Part shown: one piece after another, positions 1-11,205 of the stretch
Numbering within the stretch: position 1 is the stretch's first letter
How the letters are laid out: every line of letters starts with the position of its first letter
Source: Cymbomonas tetramitiformis
Taxonomy: Eukaryota > Chlorophyta > Pyramimonadophyceae > Pyramimonadales > Pyramimonadaceae
Direction of reading: 5' to 3'
DNA: 64,000 bases
Assembly: GCA_001247695.2 (NCBI GenBank)
Contig: LGRX02034649.1
Span: 1 to 64,000, forward strand
The notes under the pieces: generated by a model
The model's input: the letters and a program-made list of their open reading frames with translations, nothing else
Databases searched by the model: none
What the model was told of the DNA's origin: nothing
Made by a program: the position numbers and the translations under genes

Positions 1-125
1 GGCATGCGGATGAGCACTATCCCAACCGAGCAATAACACATCAACGGCCACAGTGTCAAAGGCATGCGGATGAGCTAGCACTCTCCCAGCGGAGCCATAA
101 CACATCAACGGCCACAGTGTCAAAG
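1..125. repeat. Tandem duplication, ~60-bp unit
   Basis: The window opens inside a tandem repeat. The block from 1 to 60 recurs from 61 to about 125 with small changes and a 5-bp insertion. Both copies begin GGCATGCGGATGAGC and end CACAGTGTCAAA. The array is cut by the window start, so copy number is unknown. Confidence 0.8.
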
Positions 126-270
126 GCATGCCGCGCACTTGTACTTGGACTTGGAACTCGGTGGAAAATATTTTTTCATGTCCTCAGCTGCAATGCCAAA
201 CCCATCACGAAAAATTCAGTTCAGTGACACGTTGTTGGGTGTACAGTGGGCACGATAACCTACATCCGTT

Positions 271-366
271 CCCGGTCATCCACCTCCTGCGGGCCCCGGT
301 CATCCACCTCCTGCGGGCCCCGGGCATCCACCTCCTGCGGGCCCCGGTCATCCACCTCCTGCGGGC
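271..366. repeat. 24-bp minisatellite, 4 copies
   Basis: Four nearly identical 24-bp units built around CATCCACCTCCTGCGGGCCC. One unit differs by a single base. Because 24 is a multiple of 3 the array stays open in several frames, which explains the repetitive short reading frames here. I see no gene in 400-1000. Confidence 0.85.
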
Positions 367-1022
367 GTGCTATACTCTGTCCATGTCACAGGCAGCGGCG
401 CATCCGCGTAGTAGTTTGGCAGGAGCGCCTTCTGATCACATCCTGATGACAGCTGCGTCAAGTGTTAATCATCATCCAGATGGCATCCGCGCCAACCGCC
501 GATTAGCTGCTACAGCACACCAGCTTGCTGCTCAACAACCGATGGCCCGATGAACAGCTGATGGCACGGCACGGCGACCAATCGGAGGCAGCCTAATGGC
601 ACACAGTGTCCCGAAATGTGTTGTGGCTCCACAACCTGCAGAAACCTCTGAGAGCTTCAAGGCCGGTGGGTGAGGCTACATACGTTCTGCCATGAAAACG
701 TAGAGCTCGTCTGAGGAGTGACGGCTTCCCTGCTCCCAATCCGTCCTTCCGAGGCCCTGCACCACCTCAGCGCCACCTCAGCACAAACTGGGAGCTTTGA
801 TATGCTCGCGGCAACCGTGACTGTGCTCGGAGTTGAAAGTAGGGGGGAGGGTGGGGTGGGCGGGGAGCTTGGCAAGCAGGGCAGTTTCGTGACGTACGAT
901 GAAGTGAATCAAGCGAGTTCGAAATCAGATCCGATTGAGGCATTCTTACGATGAAGCTTGGCGCATCCTGGGCTCAGTCCAGCTAGGATTTCCACCGCAC
1001 TTCAGGAAGCGCGCGTGCGCAC

Positions 1023-1199
1023 CTTGTCGCGGATCTTCTCACACAGGGTACGAGCTGCGTCATGCCCTTCCAGCGTGCCGTTGAACTTTTGCAGCGCGAT
1101 GCCTCGGTTCCTCTCGCTTTTTCGACAGCCCTGGGGTCCATATATTATCTTGGCTGAGCCGTGCAGCTCCCGGACCCCGCTGAGGGCCTCCTGTATGTC
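1023..1199 (-). CDS. Orphan internal exon, unknown protein
   Basis: A 177-nt, 59-codon segment on the minus strand bounded by a good acceptor (CTCCTGCAG at 1206-1200) and a GTGCGC donor at 1022, the donor type seen repeatedly in the large gene at 36-60 kb. The exon is phase 0 at both ends. The peptide is hydrophilic and charged (it contains GSAKIIYGP and ALQKFNGTLEGHDAARTL) and has no stop. I do not recognise a family. Further exons would lie at higher coordinates (5') and beyond the window start (3'), but I could not identify them. It could be a fragment of a gene carried by rearrangement. Confidence 0.4.
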
Positions 1200-1596
1200 C
1201 TGCAGGAGCTTGCCTGAAGTCAGCGGCATGAGAGCTATCACGGAATATGCCGAAACCGGAATGAGTTGTTCCATCGCCCCAAAGCTGCTCCCATGATGCG
1301 TCCAATCGTTTGGGCCGCCACAGGGTGTGGATCCTGTATAAAGGTGAAGAGGTTCACAAGTGCGTGTTGGCAAGCAATGGTACTATAGCGAGTGACTACG
1401 TGGTGTGTGTACGTGTGCGTGAATGCTTAGCTTTGTGCGGATTTCCAAGTGGTCAACATCCTAGTCCACAAATCACTTGGGAAATGCTATTGGGCTGCTT
1501 TGGGCTGCTATTGGACGGCTTTGGGGTGCGTGCGTGTTGGTGATATCTCCGCTGCAGCTCGCCGGTGTCGCATTGCGAGCTCATACTCAGAATGGC

Positions 1597-1895
1597 ATGA
1601 GATCCGGCGACAAAAGCCAGCCCACCATCATCCCAGTGGATGTAAGAAGCACTCGAGAAGAGGGCGCTGTGCCAAGATACCACCGACACACTGAGCGGCA
1701 TGAGGCCGAGTGACAAAAGCCAGCCCACCAATATCCCAGTAGATGTAAGAAGCATTCAAGAACAGGGCGGGGCTGTGCCAAGATACCACCGACACACTGA
1801 ACGGCATGAGATCGGCAAGCAAAAGCCAGCCCACCATCATCCCAGTGGATGTGAGAAGCAAATCAAGAGCAGGGCGGGGCCGTGACAAGATACCA
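1597..1895. repeat. Tandem repeat, three ~100-bp units
   Basis: Three diverged copies starting near 1597, 1699 and 1805, each containing AAAAGCCAGCCCACCA and AAGATACCAC. They differ by substitutions and short indels, so they are older than the other duplications here. Confidence 0.8.
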
Positions 1896-2102
1896 CAAAC
1901 ACATACATATTCCCAACCCAAATGCAAAGCAGCATGGAAAGATGATACGATGTGACCGATCGTCGCCGACACACACACACACCTCTAAACCAACGCAAAG
2001 CAGCATAGATGAATGCATGTATTTACCAATCATTGCCAAACACGTGAGGCTGGGCAACTTCACACAACTCAATGCGCGTTGAATCCGTGCTGAATGCGAG
2101 TT

Positions 2103-2130
2103 CACACACACACACACACACACACACACA
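2103..2130. repeat. (CA)14 microsatellite
   Basis: A pure CA run of 28 bp. Shorter CA runs lie nearby at about 1970-1983 and 2181-2190. The stretch 1900-3000 otherwise shows no gene I can support. Confidence 0.95.
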
Positions 2131-3003
2131 AAGTCTCCTGTGGCTACGGGGTGCCAAAGGATTCGCAAGGATAAGCATACACACACACAAAGGTGTGTGC
2201 CAGAATCGAGGGGCCTGGTCCGCACCGGGTTGCCTAGACCGGCTTTGGGCACGAGATCACCGTTGCTCCCTCGTTCGATGGGAATATTGTGCACGACCAC
2301 GATGGGCGGCCAAACGAGTGTTGGCGAGTCGCGAGTGTTGGCTAATACGGGTGGGAGCCTTCGTTCCGATTCTGTCTGTTGGGAACAACAACGCGTTGTA
2401 GCGTGAATTAGAAAACGGAGAAAACTGAGAGAACACAACTTTGTTTTGAAGACGTTTGCAGTGGGAAAAGTGGACGGGTGAAGAGCTGCGCGTCGGAGCA
2501 GCTCGGAGCACTGAGGCTCAACTCAGCTCCGCGGGTGTGCTGCGCGCCGACTTCCCGACGGAGCCGCGTCTGCTGAGAGCGCCTGCACTTGGGAGGCGAT
2601 CTCTAGGGTCACGCGCGACGAACGGGTCTCAGAAGGAGAACCGCTGAGAGCACTGCTTCGTGCGACCTCGCTAGACGACAGACCTGCACAGTCTGCATGT
2701 GCCGGATCTCGCGACAAGTAGTTGCCCTTTTCTGTAGTGTGAGCAAGATGGTGCGCGACGAGGACAGGCGGCTGCCTGGGTTCGACGCATGAAGACTCGG
2801 AGCCTCGCTTCTATCCGCGACGATAGGCTTTGCGTTCGAAAGAAACAGTCCGATATTGCCACAGCACGATTGTAATGAAATGCTCCTTGTGCCGTGAGGA
2901 CCGTGTGCTTGATAACTCGCAACGGGTGAAGCTGCTGATTGTAATAAACGCATAACACAGGAGGAAAAATCCCCGAAGGCGATGGGCACCAACCGTCGCT
3001 ACT

Positions 3004-3538
3004 GTCGTCACAGGTTGGTTCAAAGCGCGCCAGGCTTCCCCACAACTTTTTTTAGTATCCTCACATTTGAAAACGTTCACCGCGATGTATTTCGCGAGAG
3101 CCTTTGAAAGAAAGTACCGTCAGCAACGAGCACAAATTTAGGAAGCGTCAGCTCGTTCGGTAAAACTCTGCTGGAATTCGCAAGAACGCATGATATCTGA
3201 GGTTTCGCAAGTGTTATCATAGTCGACTGTGCCAAAAATGACACTTGTTCAGTTCTAAGCTTCTACTTTACCCGCTCTACTCACCACTCGACCACTTACA
3301 CCGCCGAGGTTACGACGAAGGAGCTTGAAGGAGCGAAGTTGGTAGCCTCACTCACCTTGTGTTTTCTTGTGCTGCTTCGTGAGTCTTTCGCGTGGCAGTA
3401 CAACGCGTGAACATCCGCCCAAGCATCTTTTCTGCAAAACTGACAAAGGACACGACCATCGTTGCCACACCGGTGTATTCGTAAACTTGCCTCATCAACG
3501 TCCGAGGAGTCGCTATCATCCTTATCGTTTGAATACAT
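3004..3538 (-). CDS. Two-exon fragment with zf-XS-like zinc finger
   Basis: Exon 1 (3538-3356, 61 codons) starts at the first good ATG and ends in AAG followed by GTGAGT. Exon 2 begins at 3101 after the acceptor CTTTCTTTCAAAG. Both junctions are phase 0. The joined peptide has an acidic start (KDDSDSSDVDE), then CQFC, a helix with HALYCHA and KDSRSSTRKHK, then ALAKYI across the intron. This C-x2-C...HA...ALAKYL pattern resembles the zf-XS finger of SGS3/FDM-type plant RNA-silencing proteins. That match is from memory of the family and needs a profile search. A GTAGCG donor at about 3004 would end exon 2. I could not trace an XS domain downstream, so this is a partial or broken gene. Confidence 0.45.
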
Positions 3539-4194
3539 AATTTCCCTTCTCAACTTGTGAGTTAAGATCGGTTGATATCAAATACTTGGTTCCCGTTGGT
3601 CCACTGGAGTAAGTCACTTTCTGTTTCCATCGGTTAACTAACTTCTTGTAAAAAGCTAACGCTGCACAGTTGAACAGTAGTTTCATAATTCTCCTAGTCT
3701 CAAATCTCTAGTCTGCTGCCAAGCTGGTCTCAGCCTCTCACCTAACACACGCCAGTAAGGAGTTTTAAAACAGTTATGCGTTATCGAATCCCCCTAAATA
3801 TCACACTCGACTGTCTATGTCTCGTCATCTAGATCTACACGTGTCACACTGTTGAGTCAATATGAATATCGATGAGAATCAGAATGTAGAATTAAGAATT
3901 AGAATATTTCAAAACTGTTGGCACTGTTGAACTGTAATTTCGGTTTACCGTTTGCGGTTGAAGGTTATCCGCTGGGAAGCACTTCACAGCCCCCCCCCTC
4001 CCACAGGCACACCGTCAGCCGACTCGACGCATGGCCGACATGAAAGCATCATGCACAACATTAACATATCACGCAGATCATCTATGCTTATCAAACATGT
4101 GTCGAGTATTTGACACTGCGTTTAGCTCTAGCGGAACGAACGCGGATGTCAACGGCGTCCACGTTTCCGCTAGGGATTCTTGGCTACTATCCCA

Positions 4195-4244
4195 TGGTCC
4201 TTGTGGGAGGACCATAATCGATTATGGTCCTCCCACAAGGACCA
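4195..4244. repeat. Perfect 50-bp palindrome
   Basis: The left half, TGGTCCTTGTGGGAGGACCA followed by TAATC, is the exact reverse complement of the right half, with its axis in ATCGAT. Each half is itself a small hairpin with 7-8 bp arms (ATGGTCCT / AGGACCAT). Two more single copies of the hairpin lie at 5019-5040 and 5205-5225. Confidence 0.9.
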
Positions 4245-5018
4245 ATGTTGCAAGAATTTAATTGGGCATTGGTTCGGATCTAGAAGGCGCGCCCAATGAT
4301 TTTTAGTATCAATGGGACATATATTAATTACTTCGATGCTTGGTCCGGCCTGGATCCACCCAATATATCCATGGCGTTCGCATTTGCGACAAGCACCCTC
4401 AACTTTTTCAGATTGCATTTTTTTGAAAATTCAAAAAGGCACAAAAAGATACGATATCTTCAATAATTTTTTGGGAATAGTATGTGCAGGCTACACCTGC
4501 GTCCATGCGATCATATCGATCTTATACACATGTCCCCATCATATTTGGGTCATACGTCATGTTCGAGTGCATATATTGGCCATCTCTAATGCTTATTAAC
4601 AACCGTACATCTTTTTAGTCGTTTTTTTAGCCGGAATGGGATAATCGGTGCAAACATGACCCATTATCCACGATGCCCGCTAGAGTGCATTCACAATGTG
4701 GTAGGAGCGTATGGTGCTTAAACTTTTGAAGTATATCCATAAAATGATTTTTTGAAAGCTTAACATAAGCCATATGGGCAAGTATGTGAGCGATGTGCAC
4801 TCGTTAGCTTGACGCGAAGTGAAAATTAGAAGTGCAAAAATCACAAAATCCTTATTTCACCCGGGAGTGATCACCCGCCACGGTAAACGAGAGCTCAGAT
4901 GGCGACTAGAGTGTGGCGACTATCCAACTAAGTTTTCATATTTGGTCATAAACTCAAGGTGTGCGACCATGAGCGGCCAACACCGCGCGCCATGCAACCG
5001 CTAGGACGCTTAAAGACT

Positions 5019-5040
5019 ATGGTCCTTGTGGGAGGACCAT
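5019..5040. repeat. Hairpin repeat copy (22 bp)
   Basis: Single copy of the hairpin family whose palindromic dimer is at 4195-4244. Arms ATGGTCCT and AGGACCAT flank a 6-nt loop TGTGGG. The flanking DNA is unrelated to the other copies. Confidence 0.85.
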
Positions 5041-5204
5041 CTTTTTTTCGACGATTTCGATAAAAAACAAATCAAAAGCGCACCCTTTAGCACACGCGTG
5101 GACGATCTTGTAGGGGAAATTATTCAATTGACTCATAAATATGATGCCAAAAGCACATATACGCCTCAAAGATCCATGTGGCACTCATAATAGTCATCGC
5201 GCGT

Positions 5205-5225
5205 TGGTCCTTGTGGGAGGACCAT
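5205..5225. repeat. Hairpin repeat copy (21 bp)
   Basis: Third site of the same hairpin sequence, in the same orientation as the copy at 5019-5040. Confidence 0.85.
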
Positions 5226-6959
5226 GAATTTGGATAGTAGCCATTCTTCCTCGGATGAGGGAAGCGTTTGCAAAAATTGCACCGCATACGTTGTGTTACG
5301 TTTCCCAAAATAATTTGGACCGATGCTTCAAACTCTGGGCTTGCGCGTTAAAGTGGGTGTAGCGAGCCAAATTTTGGAATTTTGAAACTTCCAAAAGTAG
5401 CGATAGGGGTTATCATTCTTTGCCGCTACGGGTACCCACCGACTCAATAGCAACAAGTGATATTCTCATATACCTAAAGTAAGTAGATTATTCAAGAGTT
5501 TGACGATTATTCAAGTCTACGGTGTATGGTAAGAGTTTTATCAAATCTACGGTGATGCGGGTACCATATCAAATCTATCGCGTCGCGACCGCAAATTCTT
5601 TTCAGCAAATCTCCCATTTAATTACTAGTGATGACTGTATCAAAACCCGCTCTACGACGCGCTTCATATGTGTGTGTCAACGTTGAAAGTATTGGAATTG
5701 GTAAAATTCAAGTTGTATCGAAAATGCCTAGATGACGATGCATTGCATATAAATTATTGTCAATATCGACTATATCATCATTGCTTTCGGTGCGCCTCTT
5801 CAGCTGTACAATACACGTTTACAATTTATTTCATATCACAACTTTCGATCCCCTAGCCGATGCATGCATGGAGCATGTATCGATAGCTGATATTATAAGG
5901 CACGCGCTCATAACTTGTTTCCATATCGCAACTGCCGCATTTGCATGTCGCTGTCGCGATGCCTCCAGTGCGGGATGTCTGCGCATTTCCATTTGCTTGT
6001 ATATTTGCTTGATGATCACAATTAAAATTTTATTTGAAATTGTATACACCCATGCATCGTCTCCCATCCGCATGGCAGAAATCCCGTTGGATGCATCCCA
6101 ACCGACATGCAAGCTCGACAGTTGCGATACAGGAAGCGAGTTGTGAGCAGATGTATTTCACAATTGCACCATGCGTGTTTGACATGCAGGCGATGTAGAA
6201 GGGAGCCCGCTAGATCGCATCGCGACATGCGAGCACGACGTCTGCAAATATAAATGTATTAAAAGGAAGCACACTGTGCCACTTGCGTATCTTTATAATT
6301 GTAGCATGTATGCGCGTCCACACAATGCATATATACTCAGAAATGTCTGCACGAATTGCCACTGCGTTTATGCAGTTTAGCGACGACGGCTGTAAATACA
6401 TGTGCGCCATGCGCAGCGGATGCAATATCAGATGGAGCGCTGGTGCTGCGACACCGTCGGATAACGGATATATCTATACGAAGTATATAAACTTCGTATA
6501 TATATACCCGCATGGTAGATGCTCAATATTGTAACGCTCATGCAATATTTTTGGATGCGGCACATGATATATAATCGATATCCAATATATGCATACTTTA
6601 TGTAATCGAGTATGCATATATGCACATGTTCGATATCGATTATACATCATGCATGCACGGCATGGTAGATTATCGATATATGTACGCATGAAAATTTTCA
6701 TTCTTCGCGAATGCTCGACTCCTGCGATTACATTGCAGGCCCCGTGGATGCATGGCCAACATGCATACATCATGCAAACATGCAAGCTGATGCACGAATG
6801 GCACTATCGATGATGGAACATGACGACAACGGCATGTGCATTGCTCGTGATATTTCGTAAGGTCAATAAATGCGTATTTAATTTCTAATTATACATAACG
6901 ATGCCCGTGACACAATCAAAAGTCAACGATCGTCACAGCTGCTTGAATTTCTGATCGAA

Positions 6960-7560
6960 ATGACGATATGTTCTCATCTTCACCATTATTCAAGAGTTTC
7001 ACAATTAATCAAGTTATGCAATAATATGTAATATACATAATATTATATATATATTATATATGTTACCATAACATATATAATAACCATTACATGTATAATA
7101 ACTATTACATATATAATAACTATTACATAATATAACACACACATATATATGTTCTCATCTTCACCATTATTCAAGAGTTTCACAATTAACCAAGTTATGA
7201 TATAATATATAATATATGTAATATAATATATATATTATATATATTATCATAACGTATATAACAACTATTACATATATAACAACTATTACATAATATAACA
7301 TATATATAGTATATGTTATCATCTTCACCATGATTCAAGAGTTTCACAATTAATCAAGTTATGATATAATATAATATATATATTATATACGTTATCATAA
7401 CATATATAATAACTATTACATATATAACAACTATTACATATACTTGTATAATAACTATTACATAATATAACATATATATAATATATGTTATCATCTTCAC
7501 CATTATTCAAGAGTTTGACGATTATTCAAATCTACTATTATACTATATCATATAGTATCG
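6960..7560. repeat. AT-rich tandem repeat, ~170-180 bp unit
   Basis: Four starts at about 6969, 7150, 7317 and 7493 share TCATCTTCACCATTATTCAA, then AGAGTTTCACAATTAA, then AAGTTATGATATAAT and TA-rich filler with ACTATTACATATATAA motifs. Spacing is 167-181 bp. A related core (ATTCAAGAGTTTGACGATTA) stands alone near 5492. The array looks like a small satellite. No protein is encoded. Confidence 0.75.
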
Positions 7561-7646
7561 TATATATAATACGTACTATATACACTATATATGATATACT
7601 AATAACATGTTACTTCAGCATATACACGATCTTAGCGACATTTACA

Positions 7647-7664
7647 CCCTAAAACCCTAAACCC
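7647..7664. repeat. Short interstitial telomere-like tract
   Basis: CCCTAAAACCCTAAACCC reads as one CCCTAAAA unit, one CCCTAAA unit and a partial third. These are the Chlamydomonas-type and plant-type telomere repeats on the C-rich strand. It is only 18 bp, so chance is possible in AT-rich DNA. Confidence 0.4.
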
Positions 7665-8194
7665 AAAAAAATGTGACTGGATAGAGGCACACTGCGGAGG
7701 AGAACGCGTTCCATGTTAAGTTGAAATTAGCAAATTAGAAATTACACGATTTAACAAATTCCATTTTGACATTGTAAATATATGTAAACCATGACAATGC
7801 GGCGAGGGGTGCGAGAGGCGAATCTGCGAAAACCGAAAGCAAATATTTTGTGACATTTCATACCGTACACAATCGTTATACGCTAAAACGCCACTAAGCC
7901 ATGTTATTGTACGCATGTTCGACGATACAAAAATTATGAATTATCATGTTTTTTTCCAAAACAATATGTTCGTTCATGCACGATTCGCTTTATTATTTAA
8001 TTTAATTTAGAAACACGCTCATGTACGACTCGTGTATGTCACAGGTTGGGTTCGCAGTAACTTGTGGAAAGATGTACGCGCACGGCTGCAATTGAAGGTA
8101 TCTTCACCTTCTCTTTTTCTCCTGGAGCCAGTTCCTGTACTCTTACGCGCACGAGCTCATGCTAGATAAAGATTAGCTATCGGCGAGCAACTCG

Positions 8195-8257
8195 TGGTTA
8201 TTTCGAACCGCTGAACTCCCGTTTGTAAGGCTACCGCTGATCCACTAGACCATGCAA
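8195..8257 (-). repeat. tRNA-like sequence, possible SINE head
   Basis: On the minus strand TGGTCTAGTGG (8252-8242) fits the Pol III A-box consensus. GGTTCGAAA (8209-8201), about 33 bp further on, resembles a B box. The anticodon and T arms do not pair well enough for a working tRNA. The best reading is a decayed tRNA or the tRNA-derived head of a SINE. No second copy is visible in the window. Confidence 0.4.
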
Positions 8258-8956
8258 GCAAGGGTATGAGACTGTGGCGTAAGATAATCAAATACAAAAA
8301 AATGATAACACGGTATAGACGCTTTGCGGTCGCGACATCGGCCGCTTCGCGGCCATTAATATTTTTAAATGTATGGTCGCTTCGCGACCATGCGGCAAGT
8401 TTTTTACAAAAACAATATGTTCAATGCCGGAACGATTTAAATGGATAAAATTTACAATCGGCCTGAACTTCACTTGACTAACCTACAACATGCCAATAAT
8501 AATAATAATAATAAAACATTTACGTCGATGAGTAAGGCAACGCCTTCGGAACGATCTACTGTACTCGAGTCTGTTCCCATGCCATATTCAAGTGGTGAAT
8601 TTTATCGCGCCACATCGGATAGTGTTGGACATCCAATCTTACCTGCACCTCCAATAACCACGAAAGAAAAAATATCCACTGAACGGAAGTTTATTGTGAC
8701 GAGTTTCATACTTACCATACGACATTCTCATAAGCAAAGCTGATTGACACTCATGTTTCAATCTAACTGTCTGCTTTGCATTTCGGCACCGCGAATGTAA
8801 TCACGATGGACAAGTGTATCTCGTGACCGAATGCCGATTGTTCTCCGATGATCGCTTTTCCAGAAATTCCGGAGAGTTTCCGAATTATGGTCATGCCACC
8901 TTCCTGTGATATTGAGCAAAATGAACCCTAACAGCAATTCGCAAAATCCAACACTA

Positions 8957-9380
8957 ACAGTAGAATGCCTCAACATGTAACAACTAAAGAAAAGGCGCAA
9001 GGACTGGCTATCGATGCTTCAAGTAAAATCAGTTTGAAGATGAGATGAGGCTATCACACTCCCGGTTCAGATCAACCCGATTGTGATATCTCATGGTGAT
9101 GACAGTTCACATGCCACTCCGATACATACCGGTGTGAAAGATCTATAGTCGTCCATGCATTCAAACACAGTAGAATGCCTCAACATGTAACAACTAAAGA
9201 AAAGGCGCAAGGACTGGCTATCGATGCTTCAAGTAAAATCAGTTTGAAGATGAGATGAGGCTATCACACTCCCGGTTCAGATCAACCCGATTGTGATATC
9301 TCATGGTGATGACAGTTCACATGCCACTCCGATACATACCGGTGTGAAAGATCTATAGTCGTCCATGCATTCAAACACAG
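8957..9380. repeat. Perfect 210-bp tandem duplication
   Basis: The block beginning ACAGTAGAATGCCTCAACAT at 8957 repeats at 9167 with no difference seen over 210 bp. The identity means a very recent duplication or an assembly artefact. No gene is visible in either copy. Confidence 0.9.
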
Positions 9381-10073
9381 GTTGTGATACATACATACAC
9401 ACGATGAAGGCATTAACGCATACCGCAGAATGGCAAAATTCCGTGTCACAAGCTCAAAGCGCATCATATCTAGCTTTTACTTCCCTCGAGGAGTTCTTGT
9501 GTACACTTTATTAGATACCCCGATTCAATGTCATCTGCGTTGCCGGTTGCTCTCCAACGAACTTTGCCAAACTCGTCAAGCAGAAATATGTACCTGGGAA
9601 CAAAATAATTCAACTGATGAGTAAGAATGAAACAGAGAAACATGAACGTGAAGGTCCAGTGAGCACAAACGGGTGGTACGTACGCTGTTAAGCGATTGCT
9701 CATTTTCAAACTAGCCCGTATCTCGTCTGTGGGCCCAAAAGCAAAATGTACCTGGTACAATCATCCCAGTCATCATCCATCCGGACACCCAGCTTCTCTC
9801 CTCTGCTTACCCGGACCCTTCACAAAACGAATACCATCTCGGTGGTAACCTTGCATAGCACTCTCACAATGGCCTCGCCTTCGGTCCCGAACCTCACCAA
9901 TAGACAAAAGCCAATTTGAGAAGAATGCATGACAACATGTTTGACTGATGCACAGCCACATGGAGTCTATGTGCCACGGCGTGGCATTACCTTGGTGGGT
10001 AGCCGCATGGAAGTCTCATCTTCCTCGGCCTGCACAGCTCCTTCCGCTGGGCTTTGCAGGTCGCTCCGATTTA

Positions 10074-10235
10074 CATCGGCTTCGGGCATTCCTCCGCTGA
10101 GTCACCAGGCGCATCAACCGACAAATTTATAAGTATATGACTGCCTCAAGCCATCATCGGCTTCGGGCATTCCTCCACTGAGTCACCAGGCGCATCAACC
10201 GACAAGTTTATAAGTATATGACTGCCTCGAGCCAT
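10074..10235. repeat. 81-bp tandem duplication
   Basis: CATCGGCTTCGGGCATTCCT at 10074 recurs at 10155, and the two 81-bp copies differ at a few positions. Non-coding as far as I can see. Confidence 0.85.
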
Positions 10236-10309
10236 CATCGGTCACGCAAAGTCACCTGGTGAAAAGTGGGCATTGCTTCATTTCTTAGAGATATGAGGAG
10301 CGCAGCCAT

Positions 10310-11205
10310 CCCTGGAGACCCGTGCAGCGCGGCCGTTCTTGAACACACTCGTGCAGCGCGGCCGTCCATGGAGACCCGTGCAGCGTGGCCGTCCATGGAG
10401 ACCCGTGCAGCGCGGCCGTTCTTGAACACACCCGTGCGGCGCGGCCGTCTCTGGAGACCCGTGCAGTGCGGCCGTCCTGGAGCTTGAGACCCGTGCAGTG
10501 CCGCCATCTCTGGAGACACTTTGCTTGCGACCGTCCCTGGAGACACGTGCAGCGCGGCCGTCCGTGGAGACCTGTAGCGCGGCCGTCCCTGAAGACACGT
10601 GCAGCACGGCTGTCCCTGGAGCTGGAGACACGCGCAGCGCAGCCGTCCGTGGAGACCTGTAGCGCGACGTCCTGGAACATGTGCAGTGCAGCTGTCCCTG
10701 GAGCTGGAGACACATGCAGCGCAGCCATCTGTGGAGACCCGTGCAGCGCGGCCGTCCCTAGACACACATGTGCAGCGTGGCCGTCCCTGGAGGATGTGCA
10801 CGCGGCCGTCCTTGGAGAGACATGTGCAGCGTGGCCGTCCCTGGAGAGATGTGCAGCGCAGCCATCCATGAAGACACGTGCAGCGCGGCTGTCCTTGGAG
10901 ACATGAGCAGCACCGCCGTCCCTGGAGACACCCATGCAGCGCGGCCCTCTCTGGACATACACGTGCAGCGCCGCCGTCTCTGGACACACACGTGCAGCGC
11001 GGCCGTGCCTGGACACACACGTGCAGCGCGGCCGTGCCTGGAGACACACGTGCAGCGCGGCCGTGCCTGGAGACACACGTGCAGCGCGGCCGTGCCTGGA
11101 GACACACGTTCAGCGCGGCCGTCCTTGGACACGTGTGCGGCGTTGCCGTCCCGAACGACAGGGAGCACGGACGTCCCTGGAGACACATGCAGCGCGGCCC
11201 CTGTA
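10310..11205. repeat. Large GC-rich minisatellite (~25-29-bp unit)
   Basis: About 900 bp of units built on GTGCAGCGCGGCCGTCCCTG followed by GAGACAC. The right half is most regular at 29 bp. Many units carry small indels. All the long reading frames here, on both strands, are products of this repeat (runs of RAARV, TAALH, CSAAVPG) and are not genes. Confidence 0.9.

Larger units (their letters stand above)
3540..6960. other. AT-rich stretch without recognisable gene
   Basis: AT-rich DNA with many short reading frames that have no coding character. It contains the palindromic hairpin family listed separately and many ATGCAT-rich segments between 5.8 and 6.8 kb. Confidence 0.6.

Noticed and set aside
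2072..2438. Frames with His-Thr or Cys-Val runs
   Set aside because: Translation of CA/TG microsatellites.
8195..8257. A working tRNA gene
   Set aside because: A and B boxes are present but the anticodon and T stems do not pair.
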